64,000 nt of DNA, taken from assembly GCF_016863015.1 (NCBI RefSeq), contig NZ_BOOB01000047.1:56612-120611 (forward strand), given 5' to 3'. The position numbers and the translations under genes were made by a program. The notes under the pieces were generated by a model that was not told where the DNA came from, did no database searches, and saw nothing but the letters and a program-made list of their open reading frames with translations. This stretch comes from Microbispora amethystogenes. Its GTDB lineage: Bacteria; Actinomycetota; Actinomycetes; Streptosporangiales; Streptosporangiaceae. Positions 1 to 7,647 of the stretch are shown piece by piece; positions within the stretch are counted from its first letter, which is position 1; the number at the start of each line of letters is the position of its first letter.

Positions 1-1
1 G

Positions 2-823
2 TTCGACTGGGATGGCCGGTGGGGGCTGGAGGACACCGGATGGCTGCCCCGTGACGACTTCGACTATGGCGAAAGCGTGCTGCGCCATCATCGGCCGCTT
101 TGGGAACACCACCACACCATCGACGTCGTGTCTCCCGGAAGTGACCTGGCGCCGTACAAGGTCCTGATCATCCCCAACGCGTACCTGATCGGCGACGAGG
201 GCGTCGCAGCCGTCACCGAGTTCGCCCGCGCCGGTGGCACCGTCGTCATTTCCTTCTTCTCAGGGGTCGTGGACGAGTGCGACCGCGTCCGCCCCCACGG
301 CTATCCGGGGGCGTTCCGCCACCTCATCGGGGCGAAGATCGACGAGTACTGGCCGGCGCGTCCCGGAGAGCGGTTCGCGGTCCGGTTCGCCGACGGGCGT
401 ACCGCCACCGCGAGCTGGTGGCGGGAGGACATTCATCTGGAGACCGGCACCGCGCTGGCGAGATACGCCGACGGGCCGCTGGCAGGACGCGCCGCGATCG
501 TCGCGAACGCCTACGGCTCCGGCCGGGTCGTCTACTTCGCGACTCTCCTGGACGACGCCGCCTTCCATGCCGTCCTTCTGGACCAGGTCCGGACGGCCGG
601 GGTCACGGATCCCTTCCCGGGCCTGCCCACCCACGTCGAGTGCACGGTACGGGAGGGCGGGGGGAACGAGTACCTCTTCCTCCTCAACCACAGCCCCGAC
701 GAGGACGTCGCCGTTCCCCTGGACCGCTCGGGAATCGACCTGCTGACGGGCGCCGCGGCAACCGAGGAGATCACATTGGCTCCTCTCGGCGCCGCCGTCA
801 TCCGGACAACACGGCACGTGTGA
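2..823 (+). CDS. C-terminal part of a GH42-type beta-galactosidase (5' end outside window)
   Basis: The reading frame is open from base 2, so the start lies upstream of the window; about 273 residues are visible. The segment PYKVLIIPNAYLIGDEG followed by FARAGGTVVISFFSGVVDE is typical of the trimerisation (glutamine-amidotransferase-like) domain of family 42 glycoside hydrolases. The tail (EYLFLLNHSPDEDV, then APLGAAVIR) matches the small beta-sandwich C-terminal domain of the same family. The catalytic TIM barrel is missing from the window. The family hydrolyses beta-galactosides in the cytoplasm. It converges with the ROK repressor gene with only 14 bases between them; such pairing is common for sugar catabolic loci, though shared regulation is inference. 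Family assignment is good, substrate unknown. Confidence 0.8.
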   Translation, partial: FDWDGRWGLEDTGWLPRDDFDYGESVLRHHRPLWEHHHTIDVVSPGSDLAPYKVLIIPNAYLIGDEGVAAVTEFARAGGTVVISFFSGVVDECDRVRPHGYPGAFRHLIGAKIDEYWPARPGERFAVRFADGRTATASWWREDIHLETGTALARYADGPLAGRAAIVANAYGSGRVVYFATLLDDAAFHAVLLDQVRTAGVTDPFPGLPTHVECTVREGGGNEYLFLLNHSPDEDVAVPLDRSGIDLLTGAAATEEITLAPLGAAVIRTTRHV

Positions 824-837
824 CGGCTCCGGCGACG

Positions 838-2055
838 TCAGGCTCGTACGTCCAGCTCGAGGAGGGCCAGCTCGCCCTGCAGGACAAGCACGGCGCCGCC
901 GATCGCCGCCGCGTCCGAGCTGCTGACCGAGGTGACCACCCGGACCGGGTGCGCCCGCCGGGCGAAGGTACGCCGTTGCACCTCCTCCTCGATCACAGAC
1001 TGGTAGATCGACGCCGCGGTGGTGAAACTGGGGCCGGCGAGCACGATCAGGTCGAGGTCGAACAGGCTCGTCATCGTGACGGCGGCGGTGCCCAGATGGC
1101 GGGCGGAGCGCTCGATCAAGGTCCGTGCCGCCGGGTCTCCGGCGACGGCGGCGGTCGCGATGCGGGCGAACCCGGTCATGACGTCAGTATCCGCAGGGTC
1201 GAGCCCAAGCCGTTGACCGAGGCTCGACTCCTTCAGCGCCTGCCTTATCACGGCGGCGGGTTCCACGTAGTTTCCAAGGCAGCCGTAGTTGCCGCAATCG
1301 CATGGTCCTCCGTTGACGTCGATGGTGATGTGGCCGATCTCGACGGCGTTGGAAGAGACGCCGCGGTACACCTCGCCATCGATGACGACGCCCCCGCCGA
1401 GGCCACTGGCCATGTAGAGGCACCCGTACGTACGGGACTCCACCGCCCCCAGCCAGTACTCGCCGATCGCCGCGGCCGCCGCGTCGTTGTCGAGCAGCAC
1501 CGGCAGGCCCAGGAGTTCGGACAGGCACGGCGCGACCGGATATCGGAACCACTCGGCGGTCGGCTGGTGGGTCAGCAGCACGCCCGCCTGCCGGTCCTGT
1601 GGTCCGTAGGTCGCCAGCCCCACTCCGAGCACTTTGCCGCGATCGACTCCGGCGGTCTCGATCAGGGCGTCCACACGCGAGGCCACCAGCGAGAGTGCCT
1701 GCTCGGGAGGCAGCAGCGCCGTTCCGGGGAACGCGGTCCTGGCCACCTGCCGGCCGGTCAGATCGACGATGACGATGATGCAGATGTTGCGTTCGAACAA
1801 CACTCCTACGGCGTACCGGGCGTGCGGGTTGATCTGCAGCAGCGTCGGAGGCTTGCCTCCGGTCGACGCGCCGCGCCCGACCTCGACGACCAGCCCAAGG
1901 TCCATGAGCTCACGAACGACCTGGGTGATGGTCGCCGCCGTGACTCCGGTGTCGGCGGCGAGCTCGACCCGGCTGATGGTGCCTGCCTTCCGGATCCTGT
2001 TGAGCACGACGCCGCGGGTCCTCGGCCTCCCCGCCCCGATGGGGCTGGTCGCCAT
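838..2055 (-). CDS. ROK-family transcriptional repressor
   Basis: A protein of about 405 residues. An N-terminal winged helix-turn-helix (residues about 10-65, GTISRVELAADTGVTAATI) is followed by a ROK sugar-kinase-like domain. The cysteine-rich ROK zinc motif is visible near the middle (GGPCDCGNYGCLGNY), and the glycine-rich segment ASGLGGGVVIDGEV lies before it. I chose the ATG at 2055 because an AGGGAGG ribosome-binding site lies just before it; an upstream in-frame ATG at 2133 has no such site. Repressors of this type bind sugars or sugar phosphates and release DNA. The perfect palindrome upstream (2136-2157) is a likely operator, so autoregulation is expected. The neighbouring galactosidase suggests a galactoside-related role. 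Confidence 0.9.
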   Translation of the reverse strand: MATSPIGAGRPRTRGVVLNRIRKAGTISRVELAADTGVTAATITQVVRELMDLGLVVEVGRGASTGGKPPTLLQINPHARYAVGVLFERNICIIVIVDLTGRQVARTAFPGTALLPPEQALSLVASRVDALIETAGVDRGKVLGVGLATYGPQDRQAGVLLTHQPTAEWFRYPVAPCLSELLGLPVLLDNDAAAAAIGEYWLGAVESRTYGCLYMASGLGGGVVIDGEVYRGVSSNAVEIGHITIDVNGGPCDCGNYGCLGNYVEPAAVIRQALKESSLGQRLGLDPADTDVMTGFARIATAAVAGDPAARTLIERSARHLGTAAVTMTSLFDLDLIVLAGPSFTTAASIYQSVIEEEVQRRTFARRAHPVRVVTSVSSSDAAAIGGAVLVLQGELALLELDVRA

Positions 2056-2135
2056 TCGGCCTCCCTTGAAGCCACCGACCGACCACAGGTTGCGAGGCTC
2101 GGTGGGGACGTGTCTCACGTGATTCAGCGACAACG

Positions 2136-2157
2136 GTTCATTGATCAGTCAATGAAC
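2136..2157. promoter_or_regulatory. Perfect 9-bp inverted repeat upstream of the ROK gene
   Basis: The arms are GTTCATTGA and TCAATGAAC, separated by TCAG, 80 bases upstream of the ROK start. It is AT-rich in a very GC-rich setting, which fits an operator for the adjacent repressor. The binding protein is inferred from position only. The stretch from here to 2427 holds no gene I can support. Confidence 0.6.
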
Positions 2158-2427
2158 TATTTTCCCACCGTCCTATGTAGTTGTCGTATCCGGCCACGTA
2201 ACCGACAGTGGCGACCGCTGCGAGATCTGCGAGCGCACGGACGGTTCGACGGGGACGCGGAGGAGCGGCTGCACCGTACGGAGATCACGAGCCTGGTCGT
2301 CACCGGACACCCTCGCGCAGGACGAGACGTCCCTGCCGTCCCTGGAGGTGTGCCCGGCCGCACCGCTGCCGGCCGATGCGATCCGCGTGCATAGGGATGA
2401 GACAACCATCCTGAGCTGCGGCGTGGT

Positions 2428-3174
2428 TCACGCTATGAGCAAGCGGAGGCCGAGATCTGCCGCGTCAAGGGCGGTGAGGTCGCTGTTGCGCTCGGCCCAC
2501 CGGCCGGAGTCAAGGTCGTCGCCGAGGCTTCGCACCGCCCGCTGCTCAGCCTCAGGCCCGACCTTCGTCCACACCGACATCGCACGGCGCACGTGCTCCT
2601 CCAGATAAGCCGCCGGTCGGCGCCAGTACGCCTCGAACAGGCCGTCAGCGCAGTCCCACGGGATGGGCACCGGCTCGGCGCGGGCGCCGATCGCGTCGGC
2701 CATCCCGGCAAGCGAGGGAAATTCCGCGAGGACGGCGGCGAACTCAGGCAGGTAGTCGCGGGTAAGCCAGAACCGGTCCTGCCAGCCAGGCTCGTCGGTG
2801 TCGAAGGTGAGCACCACTACGCGGTGAGCCACGCGCCGCATCTCGCGCAGCCCCGCTGTCGGATCCCCCCAGTGGTGAACGGTGGAGACGGCCATCGCGA
2901 CGTCGAAGGACCGGTCCTCGAACGGCAGGTTCTCCGCGGTGGCGGCCACGCACGGCGCCGCGTCGGCAGGTCGCTGACCCCGCATGACCGCCGATGGCTC
3001 CACCGCGGTCACGTCGCGATCGGGAGGCTCGTAGGAGCCGGTGCCGGCCCCGACGTTCAGCACCGTCTGCGCGTCCCCGAGTGCATCCCATATCTGCGCG
3101 GCGATCCGCGGCTCAGTACGCCGTGTCGCGGGGTAAGCGCTGCCGATCTCGTTGTACAGCCGTGCGCCGAGCAT
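2428..3174 (-). CDS. Class I SAM-dependent methyltransferase
   Basis: About 248 residues. The SAM-binding motif I is VLNVGAGTGSYEP (residues about 35-47), followed by an acidic motif II (VTAVEPS), NLPFEDRSFDVAMAVSTVHHW (motif IV region, split here by description) and REMRRVAHRVVVLTFD (motif V). This is the UbiE/MenG-like small-molecule methyltransferase fold; the methyl acceptor is unknown. The ATG at 3174 has a GGAGGAG site 9 bases upstream. The frame stays open far upstream, and that extension encodes a broken MerR/TipA-type regulator (3175-3300), not part of this enzyme. A fused translation product from a GTG at 3300 cannot be excluded. Confidence 0.8.
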   Translation of the reverse strand: MLGARLYNEIGSAYPATRRTEPRIAAQIWDALGDAQTVLNVGAGTGSYEPPDRDVTAVEPSAVMRGQRPADAAPCVAATAENLPFEDRSFDVAMAVSTVHHWGDPTAGLREMRRVAHRVVVLTFDTDEPGWQDRFWLTRDYLPEFAAVLAEFPSLAGMADAIGARAEPVPIPWDCADGLFEAYWRRPAAYLEEHVRRAMSVWTKVGPEAEQRAVRSLGDDLDSGRWAERNSDLTALDAADLGLRLLIA

Positions 3175-3300
3175 CTCCAGTTGCTCCTCCGGTGTCACCT
3201 TCAGCCCCTTCGCCCGTGCCTCGAGTCCCCTCTCGATGGCCGCCCGGACACTCACACCGGCCAGCTCGGCCACGTGTCCCACAGTCCAGTGATCCTCCAC
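3175..3300 (-). pseudogene. Internally deleted MerR/TipA-family regulator remnant
   Basis: In frame with, and directly upstream of, the methyltransferase. It begins WTVGHVAELAGVSVR, which matches the first helix-turn-helix of MerR proteins, then jumps to GLEARAKGLKVTPEEQLEM. That second segment resembles the TipAS start (usually written as EARxMGxNLTPEExxEVFG). The rest of the MerR DNA-binding domain and coiled coil, about 60-70 residues, is missing. A clean in-frame deletion is the simplest reading. The TipAS segment now runs straight into the methyltransferase start codon. Recognition rests on motif memory of the family, not on an alignment. Confidence 0.6.
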
Positions 3301-3475
3301 GGCACCGACTACGCAGCCTGACGTCACCGCCACGTGAGGGTCAAGAGCCTCACTCACGCAACAAGTGCCGAATGCGGAGCAGCGTGTTGAACATGGCCTG
3401 GTCAGGCCGCTACGACCGCGCTGAGACGGTCCCTGTCGAGCATGTGATGCCCGAGGACCGCGGGAGGCGTGGTCG

Positions 3476-3681
3476 ATGAGCGTGGCGGATCGCGCGCATC
3501 CCGTACGACAGGATCCCGGCGTGGCGCCCCAGGAGTTCCTACGCGACCGCATCGCGGCGTTCAAGGTGCCGGTCCGGTTCTGGTCCAGGGAGGCCGAGCT
3601 GCCGCGCAACCCGGGGGGAAGGTCCTCAAGACCCACCTGCGCAAGGAGACGCGCGCGCCGGAAGCATTACCCGGCGCGTAA
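3476..3681 (+). pseudogene. Acyl-CoA synthetase / AMP-ligase C-terminal remnant with frameshift
   Basis: The frame starting at 3476 reads EFLRDRIAAFKVPVRFW and then REAELPRNPGG. The frame one base off continues with GKVLKTHLRKE. Joined, these give the classic C-terminal end of AMP-forming acyl-CoA ligases (AAFKVP ... LPRNPxGKVLK ... LR), including the catalytic lysine. The break falls near 3620-3625. Only about 65 residues remain of a family that is normally over 500 residues, so this is a decayed fragment. Confidence 0.65.
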
Positions 3682-3750
3682 TCGCCTCTCCTCAAGGGTC
3701 CATGACACCGTTCACGTGTCGTCACCGAGACAACCTGAAGGAGCACGAAG

Positions 3751-4116
3751 ATGACCGACTACACCGCCCTGGCCGAGCGTTACATCGCCGCCTGGAACGA
3801 GCGTGACCCCGAGGCCAGGGCGAAGGCAGTGGCCGCGCTGTGGACCGAGGACGGCGGCTACATCGACCCGCTGGCCACGGTGACCGGCCACGAAGGCGTC
3901 ACCGCCGTGATCGCCGGCGCGCAGGACATGTTCCCCGGGTTCGTGTTCACCCTGGGCGGCGCCGTGGACGGTCATCACGACACGGCCCGGTTCACCTGGC
4001 ACCTCGGCCCCGAGGGCGCCGCCGAGCCCGTCGTGATCGGTTTCGACGTCGTCGCGATCGCCGAGGACGGCCGGATCGGCAACGTGTACGGCTTCCTCGA
4101 CAAGGTCCCCGCCTGA
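3751..4116 (+). CDS. NTF2/SnoaL-like small protein
   Basis: 121 residues, close to the usual size for single-domain NTF2-like cone proteins. The start has a strong AAGGAG site. The pattern YIAAWNERDPEARAKAVAALW then DGGYIDPLATVTGHEGV, then a FPGFVF beta strand, is typical of the SnoaL-like polyketide cyclase / ketosteroid-isomerase-like superfamily. Members bind small hydrophobic ligands and often act as isomerases, cyclases or dehydratases in the cytoplasm. No catalytic residue assignment is safe. It stands alone on the plus strand next to the acyl-CoA ligase remnant. Confidence 0.8.
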   Translation: MTDYTALAERYIAAWNERDPEARAKAVAALWTEDGGYIDPLATVTGHEGVTAVIAGAQDMFPGFVFTLGGAVDGHHDTARFTWHLGPEGAAEPVVIGFDVVAIAEDGRIGNVYGFLDKVPA

Positions 4117-4179
4117 CCGCCTCTCTGCGGGCTCCCGGCCGCCCCTCGTGCCGAGAGCCCGCTCGGCCAGGCTGCCGAG

Positions 4180-4366
4180 TCAGTCCGACTCCCACCATTC
4201 CTTGCTCTCCCGGGCGTACGTAGCCGCATCCAGCAGGTGCCGCAGGCCATTCGCGTTCCCGGCCGGCGAGGCTGCTGGGCGCGCAGGCGAGCATTCGGAA
4301 GGCGCGCTCGGCGATGTCCAGGGGTGACCGGTCCGGGCCGACCATCTCGGATGGGTTCGCAGGCAT
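4180..4366 (-). pseudogene. Short hypothetical gene, apparently frameshifted
   Basis: One minus-strand frame starting at 4366 reads MPANPSEMVGPDRSPLDIAE, then AFRMLACAPSSLAG. A second frame continues with NANGLRHLLDAATYARESKE and ends at 4180. Joined near 4250 they give a smooth product of about 60 residues. Either this is a small gene with one indel, or only the second half is used. I do not recognise the family. Confidence 0.35.
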
Positions 4367-4728
4367 CGGGTTCTCCACGGCGAGAGGGATTTCGCTTCGT
4401 CGAACCCGGTTGTAGGAGGGCCCTCTGGCACGGCTCCGGCGCCAATCCCCGACTGCTTCTGGCACGCCTCCGGCGTTTGGTGGTGCGGCGATTTGAGAGG
4501 CGTCCGCCAGAGCGGCGCCAGAGGTACGCAGGTGCTCTCACCAGGGGTAACAGCTCACGCCGGAGCGGTGCCGGAGGCCGCTGCTGCACTCTAAGCGCGT
4601 ATCTGAGTGCCGCCCCGGAACAGAAATGGAAGTAACGAGCACGACCTGGGGCTTCAGGTCCCTCGCCAGCCGGCCTCGGCCGGACTCGCCCCTCTCATGA
4701 GGGCTCTGTTCGTGCAGGAGGAGGCGCA

Positions 4729-5723
4729 ATGAGAATTCCGTACTGGCGAGACGACCACGCCACCCTGCACCTCGGCGACGCACGCGAAGTGCTCTCCGAG
4801 ATGCCCGACCGGTCCGTGGACTGCCTGGTGACCAGCCCGCCCTGCTACGGGCTTCGGGACTACGGCCGCGGAGGAGTACGGCCAGGCGTCGACGCCCGAC
4901 GAGTACGTGGACACCCTCCGCGCCACGTTCGCGGAGGCCCGGCGGGTGCTCGCCAACGACGGCACCTGCTGGCTCAACATCGGCGACATGTACGCCGCCA
5001 ACTTCGACGGCTACGCCCGCGGCGACACCTACAACAAGCGGCAGCCAGCCGTACGGCCTCGCTCCCGTCGCATCGTGCCGCCCAAGAACCTGCTCGGCAT
5101 GCCCTGGCGGGTCGCCTTCGCCCTCCAGCAGGACGGCTGGATCCTGCGCAACGCGATCGTCTGGTCCAAGCCCAACGCCATGCCGCAGTCGGTCCTCGAC
5201 CGGCTCTCCACCCGGTGCGAGCTGATCTTCCTGCTCGTCAAGCAACGCTTCTACTGGTTCGACCTCGACGCCATCCGCGAGCAATACACCGGCAACCGAT
5301 CACTGTCTCACCGGACGCGGCGCGGCGGGATGAAGCTCAATGCCATCCAGACGCCCTGGCCACCAACCGGCATGCCGGAGCCAGCCAGCACACTGCACGG
5401 CACCGCCAGCCGCTCAAACGGCCGTGCCATTGATGCGGCCAACCGGAACGGCCGCAACCCCGGCGACGTCTGGACCATCTCCACCAGGCCTTACCGAGGC
5501 GCCCACTTCGCGCCGTTCCCGATCGACATCCCGCTCCGCGCCATTGCCGCCGGCTGCCGCCCCAGCGGCACCGTCCTGGACCCGTTTTCCGGAGCGGCAA
5601 CAACGGCCCTTGCCGCCCGGCAACTCGGCCAGCAGTTCATCGGCATCGAGCCCAACGCGGACTACTGCGCGCTCGCCAAGGCACGCCTGCAGGCTGCCGG
5701 AGAGAAGAGGGGAGGCGGAGTGA
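4729..5723 (+). pseudogene. Beta-class DNA methyltransferase, frameshifted
   Basis: Starts at an ATG with a GGAGG site. The first frame gives HLGDAREVLSEMPDRSVDCL and the target-binding motif TSPPCYGLRDYG; the frame then shifts by one near 4861-4875. From there EEYGQASTPDEYVDTLRATF runs to the SAM motif DPFSGAATTALAARQLG and GIEPN. Catalytic SPP motif first and SAM motif second defines the beta class of DNA amino-methyltransferases (N6-adenine or N4-cytosine). The usual aromatic residue after SPP is preceded by Cys here. A second shift near the 3' end is likely, because the expected TGA (5721-5723) overlaps the next gene's GTG in another frame. As sequenced it probably gives no full-length enzyme. 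It may belong to a decayed integrative element. Confidence 0.7.
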
Positions 5724-5947
5724 CGCCCATGACCATCGAGGAGGTACGTGCCCTCCCGGCCGTCGTCCCTCTGCTGACTGCCGCCCGCGCCCTCGGCCTC
5801 AGCCGCAACACCGCCTACCGCCTCGTCAAACGCGGCGAGTTCCCCTGCCGAGTCGTTCAAGCAGGCGATACCTACCGGGTTCCCACCATCGAAGTCCTTC
5901 GCATCCTTTCTCTCGATCTAAGCAACGTGGAGGAGCAGGTGGGATAG
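5720..5947 (+). CDS. Excisionase-like helix-turn-helix DNA-binding protein
   Basis: About 75 residues from a GTG at 5720 preceded by GGGGAGGCGG; an ATG three codons later is an alternative. The core MTIEEVRALPAVVPLLTAAR, then LGLSRNTAYRLVKRGEFPCR and YRVPT, is the MerR-like/Xis winged-helix pattern common in actinobacterial integrative elements. As sequenced, the frame is also continuous with the methyltransferase upstream, so a fusion is formally possible. The GTGA overlap with the methyltransferase's natural stop argues for two separate genes. The role (excision control or element regulation) is inferred from the family. Confidence 0.7.
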   Translation: MTPMTIEEVRALPAVVPLLTAARALGLSRNTAYRLVKRGEFPCRVVQAGDTYRVPTIEVLRILSLDLSNVEEQVG

Positions 5948-6042
5948 ATAGCCGGGTGGCAGCCTGAGCGGCGATACGCCCTACGGGGCTCGTACGCGCC
6001 TGGATGTCTTGGCCGCACCGCCTTCGGCTGCATCAAAATGAA

Positions 6043-6079
6043 GCGAGGGCGTCTGAGTATTTGTCTTGGACGCCCTCGC
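6043..6079. terminator. Hairpin between converging genes
   Basis: An 11-bp perfect stem, GCGAGGGCGTC with GACGCCCTCGC, and a 15-base AT-rich loop. It sits between the 3' ends of the HTH gene (plus) and the TetR gene (minus). There is no long T tract, so it is probably a bidirectional actinobacterial-type terminator. Confidence 0.6.
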
Positions 6080-6123
6080 CTTGATGTGTCGCCGTGCAAG
6101 GCTGAGCGGAGGCGCCTGCGGCT

Positions 6124-6732
6124 TCAGGCGCTCGCCGGTCCGCTGTAGTCGGTGGCGGCATAAACCTGCAGGAGCCTCTCGACTCCGCGTAGGAAGGTCT
6201 CGCAGATCAGCACCGGGTCGAACAGGCAGCCGGCGGCCATGGCGCCGTCGCGCATCATCACGAAGTGGCGGGCGGCGGGCTCGGCGCCGGTCTCCTGGAT
6301 CCTGGCCAGCAGTTCCGTGATTGTTTCCAGGAACCATTGGCGGTGGGCGAGCACGGCCTTGTGCACCGGGGACTCGGGGTCGGGATACTCGACGGCAGCG
6401 TTGAGGAAGGCGCATCCCCGGAAGCCGGGGGACTGGATGCTTCGGGCGATGGACGTGCTGAGGGCGCGGATGGTGTCGGCGGCCGGTAGTCCGGCGGCCA
6501 CAACCTCGTCCGCCTGACTCCTTATGGCCCGGTCGACCTCGTTCAGGTAGGCCAGGACAAGGTCTTCCTTGCCCGGGAAGTGCCGGTAGAGGGTGGCCCG
6601 CGTCACCTGCGCCTCGGCGACGATGCGATCGATGCCGACGGCCTGGATGCCCTCGGCGTAGAAGAGCCGGGTGGCCGTGTCGAGCAGCCGGGACCGCGCT
6701 TCGGACGGCCGGCCTTCGGATTCGCTACGCAT
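6124..6732 (-). CDS. TetR-family repressor
   Basis: 202 residues, normal for the family. The N-terminal helix-turn-helix is clear (FYAEGIQAVGIDRIVAEAQV, then TRATLYRHFPGKEDL). The C-terminal ligand-binding half is helical and not assignable to a ligand. It is divergent from the membrane protein / flavin disulfide reductase pair at 7086-9087. Two copies of a 20-base box with the palindrome AGAACGTTCT lie just upstream (6747-6817) and are its likely operators, so it should control both itself and the divergent genes. Confidence 0.9.
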   Translation of the reverse strand: MRSESEGRPSEARSRLLDTATRLFYAEGIQAVGIDRIVAEAQVTRATLYRHFPGKEDLVLAYLNEVDRAIRSQADEVVAAGLPAADTIRALSTSIARSIQSPGFRGCAFLNAAVEYPDPESPVHKAVLAHRQWFLETITELLARIQETGAEPAARHFVMMRDGAMAAGCLFDPVLICETFLRGVERLLQVYAATDYSGPASA

Positions 6733-6746
6733 GCGACCATCCTAGT

Positions 6747-6817
6747 AGGTAGAACGTTCTGTCTTGACAGGTTGCACGGCAGATTGCAGGCTGTGCGAGG
6801 TAGAACGTTCTGTCTTG
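6747..6817. promoter_or_regulatory. Twin 20-bp direct repeats with palindromic core (probable TetR operators)
   Basis: The same 20-base box, from AGGTAGAACG through to TGTCTTG, occurs at 6747-6766 and again at 6798-6817, 51 bases apart. Each contains the perfect palindrome AGAACGTTCT. The first overlaps a TTGACA (6764-6769) that could be a -35 element for the rightward genes. Spacing of about five helical turns would put both sites on one DNA face. Confidence 0.7.
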
Positions 6818-7085
6818 CGAGAGAGTTGTTCCAGTGGCTCGTCGTCTTCACGTACGCACCGCCCCGCTGTTCATCGGTGCGGCCGTGGTCGCCGCGGCCA
6901 GGCTGTCGGCGGCGGGTCCGGCGTCCGCGGCACGGAGCACCCCGGACTTTCCGTCCTTTGTGAAGCCGGCCCGGATTTCCGTCGAGCATCTGGACCTGGC
7001 CGTCAGCAGCGCCCGTGCGCCGGGAGTGCTTCCACGCAACGAGCGGGGCGGTCTCCTCGTCATTCAAACTCTGAGAAGGATCATC

Positions 7086-7646
7086 ATGAGCTCCATCGCT
7101 GCTTCGCCCGGCATTTCCGGGACCGCGTCCGCACTGCGGCGGCTGTACTTCGTCCGGTTCGCGTTCGCCATCGTCTGGGCCCTCGCGATGTTCACGACCG
7201 CCTCGAACCTGGGCCCGCTCGTGGTCACCCTGCTCGTGCTCTACCCGCTGTTCGACGTGGCCGCCGCCGTCATCGACGCCCGCGCGTCGCGCGCCACCGG
7301 ATCACCTGCCCTGTTGTACGTCAACATCGCGGTCAGCCTGATCACCGCCATCGGAGTGGCCATCGCCTGCGCGTCCGGCATCCCGGCTGTGCTGCGCGTG
7401 TGGGGCGCCTGGGCAATCGTGGCCGGGCTGGTCCAGCTGATCGTGGGCGTCACCCGCCGCAAGATGGGCGGCCAGTGGCCGATGATCATCAGCGGCGCCA
7501 TCTCGGTACTCGCCGGTGCGTCGTTCATCCTTGGTGCCTCCGCAGCCAACCCGACGCTGACCAACGCGGCCGGCTACGCCATCCCCGGCGGCATCTTTTT
7601 CCTCATCTCGGCCTTCCGCCTCGGCCGCGCCGCGAAGGGAAACTGA
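7086..7646 (+). CDS. DUF308-like multi-pass membrane protein
   Basis: 186 residues from an ATG preceded by AGAAGGA. Several hydrophobic segments are visible (AIVWALAMFTTA, LLYVNIAVSLITAIGVAIAC, AWAIVAGLVQLIVGV, ISVLAGASFILGA), consistent with six or so membrane helices. The pattern resembles DUF308/HdeD-type acid-stress membrane proteins, but I cannot assign function. The frame is open upstream from 6834; that extension has no matching ribosome site or family similarity and I leave it out. The gene ends one base before the next start, so it is cotranscribed with the disulfide reductase. Both probably answer to the divergent TetR protein. Confidence 0.7.
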   Translation: MSSIAASPGISGTASALRRLYFVRFAFAIVWALAMFTTASNLGPLVVTLLVLYPLFDVAAAVIDARASRATGSPALLYVNIAVSLITAIGVAIACASGIPAVLRVWGAWAIVAGLVQLIVGVTRRKMGGQWPMIISGAISVLAGASFILGASAANPTLTNAAGYAIPGGIFFLISAFRLGRAAKGN

Positions 7647-7647
7647 C

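Noticed and set aside
277..2394. A 705-codon plus-strand frame across the galactosidase end and the ROK gene
   Set aside because: It has the Arg/Gly/Pro-rich composition of an antisense frame in GC-rich DNA, and both covered genes have clear families on other frames.
6834..7085. N-terminal extension of the DUF308-like membrane protein
   Set aside because: In frame, but the ribosome site and hydrophobic pattern place the start at 7086; the extension overlaps the promoter/operator region's downstream part.
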